From: Planctomycetaceae bacterium
GTDB taxonomy: Bacteria; Planctomycetota; Planctomycetia; Planctomycetales; Planctomycetaceae
Assembly: GCA_020426425.1 (NCBI GenBank)
Contig: JAGQQB010000049.1
Coordinates: forward strand, 1 to 13,640
Direction of reading: 5' to 3'
Length of the DNA stretch: 13,640 nt
The notes beneath the pieces are model-generated. The model was not told the origin of the DNA. It worked only from the letters and a program-made list of their open reading frames with translations, and made no database searches. A program made the position numbers and the translations under genes. Each line of letters begins with the position of its first letter. The stretch's first letter is position 1. Positions 12,707 through 13,640 of the stretch are shown here, in pieces.

Positions 12707-13640
12707 AGTGCAAACTGCCAGTAATTGTTCTGCCGCTGATGTGGGTGTTGTGTTTCATGCATGCCGCCGTCTCGGCTGATGATTCCGCAGCTGATCCGGA
12801 GCAGCGATGGCAGACGCGACCGATCGAACTCGAATCGATCGGCGAGACGACGCTGATTCGCGTGCCGCTCGATGCGGAGGTTTACCGTCATCTGGCCGAG
12901 GATCGACATGATCTGCGCGTGTTCAACAGCCAGCAACAGGAAACCGCCTATGTCGTGCGTCGTCGGGAGACTCCCGAGTTCCGCGATGTTGAGCGGCGGT
13001 GGACGATTCCCAAGGCCGCACTCTCGCCCGGTCCTGACCAGGAACTGGTGATTGAATTCATGCTGGACAAGGATGATCCTGTCCCAAGCGAGCTGAAACT
13101 CGACACGCCGCTACGCGACTTCGAACAGAGCGTCACGCTGGTTGGCATCACGGGAGACGAAGAACAGGAACTTGCGCGGACGGTGATTTACGACTATCAC
13201 CGCTTCATGGATGTGCGGAATACGACCATCAAGATTCCGGCCACCAGCGTGCGAACGTATCGACTCACGGTCGCCTCGCCGACGAGCGAACAGGAGTCGA
13301 TGCTGCTGGAACTGACGCGGCAACTATCAACGCAGGGGGAAGCGGGGCGACAGGAGAAGGTGCAGGTCACGCGCCGTCCCTTCCGCATTGATCGTCTGGA
13401 ACTGATGGCGCTGGTGCCGCAGCGAGAAACGCGATCACCGGCACTAGTCCCTTATGAGGTCACACTCGGTGACATCACGCACGATGCCGACCACAAGCAG
13501 ACGCTGGTCGATGTCATCGCACATCGCGCACCGGTGTCCCGGTTGACCTTCGCCAGTTCAAGTCGCAATTTCAGTCGTCGGGCAGCGGTGCATGTCCTGG
13601 AAGAGGAAGAGGCCGGACCGCCAATCGTGCGGGGGCAACT
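12703..13640 (+). CDS. DUF3999 family exported protein, N-terminal part (runs off window)
   Basis: The frame from ATG 12703 stays open to the window edge: 312 codons, no stop. Residues 1-25 are a signal peptide (MKCKLPVIVLPLMWVL, cleavage near AVSA/DD). The mature part shows the DUF3999 opening: a strand LIRVPLDAEVYRHL (51-64) and RHDLRVFNSQQQETAYVV (68-85), followed by beta-rich sequence with repeated Asp/Glu and Arg, such as RRWTIPKAAL, TVIYDYHRFMDVRNT and RRPFRIDRLEL. The family is extracytoplasmic, often with a C-terminal membrane helix, which would lie beyond the window. DUF3999 genes commonly sit next to DUF2339 genes, as here with a 4-base overlap, so the two products probably work in one envelope complex. 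The function of both is unknown. No truncation or frameshift is seen in the visible part. Confidence 0.88.
   Translation, partial: MKCKLPVIVLPLMWVLCFMHAAVSADDSAADPEQRWQTRPIELESIGETTLIRVPLDAEVYRHLAEDRHDLRVFNSQQQETAYVVRRRETPEFRDVERRWTIPKAALSPGPDQELVIEFMLDKDDPVPSELKLDTPLRDFEQSVTLVGITGDEEQELARTVIYDYHRFMDVRNTTIKIPATSVRTYRLTVASPTSEQESMLLELTRQLSTQGEAGRQEKVQVTRRPFRIDRLELMALVPQRETRSPALVPYEVTLGDITHDADHKQTLVDVIAHRAPVSRLTFASSSRNFSRRAAVHVLEEEEAGPPIVRGQ

Overview
The window looks like an ordinary chromosomal segment of a planctomycete, probably of the Planctomycetaceae sensu lato; no genus can be named. The support is indirect: GC-rich coding sequence, patchy Shine-Dalgarno signals, an FHA-EAL protein, a DUF2339/DUF3999 gene pair, a short amino-acid-kinase protein resembling the MfnE group of C1-cofactor biosynthesis, and several short proteins I cannot place in any family. 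There are no tRNA or rRNA genes, no CRISPR array, no transposase and no phage genes. No gap between genes exceeds 300 bases.

Layout. Bases 1-370 hold the 3' end of ilvC (plus strand). Convergent to it is a MutM/Fpg-type DNA glycosylase (500-1381, minus). After a 269-base divergent gap comes an FHA-EAL cyclic-di-GMP phosphodiesterase (1651-2817, plus), which ends at a perfect 15-bp hairpin (2850-2882) shared with a convergent unknown gene (2973-3647, minus). A heptanucleotide tandem repeat (3663-3730) lies just upstream of that unknown gene. Next is a tight minus-strand pair: a permuted NlpC/P60 cysteine hydrolase (5523-6128), then, 7 bases on, an unusual exported HEXXH metallopeptidase plus thioredoxin plus membrane-anchor protein (3794-5515).

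Divergent from that pair, a Tat-exported PhoD-like phosphatase (6300-7763) overlaps by ATGA a small receiver-like protein (7760-8155). A second minus-strand pair follows: a 66-residue protein with a GTG start (8855-9055) and a two-TM, NTF2-like protein (8315-8806). The latter reading frame is cut by an amber codon in front of 25 more codons that look coding. The last part is plus strand: the MfnE-like kinase (9267-9875), the large polytopic DUF2339 protein (10055-12706, probable GTG start) and, overlapping it by ATGA, the start of a secreted DUF3999 protein (12703 to the window end).

How the genes work together. Three local units stand out. The NlpC/P60 and peptidase-thioredoxin pair suggests a cell-envelope hydrolase and redox module. 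The DUF2339/DUF3999 pair suggests an envelope membrane system of unknown job. The PhoD-like gene and its coupled partner may share expression. The rest are housekeeping or signalling genes without a visible shared pathway. I see no convincing new defence, mobile or biosynthetic system. The strongest oddities are the amber-interrupted gene and the peptidase-thioredoxin fusion.
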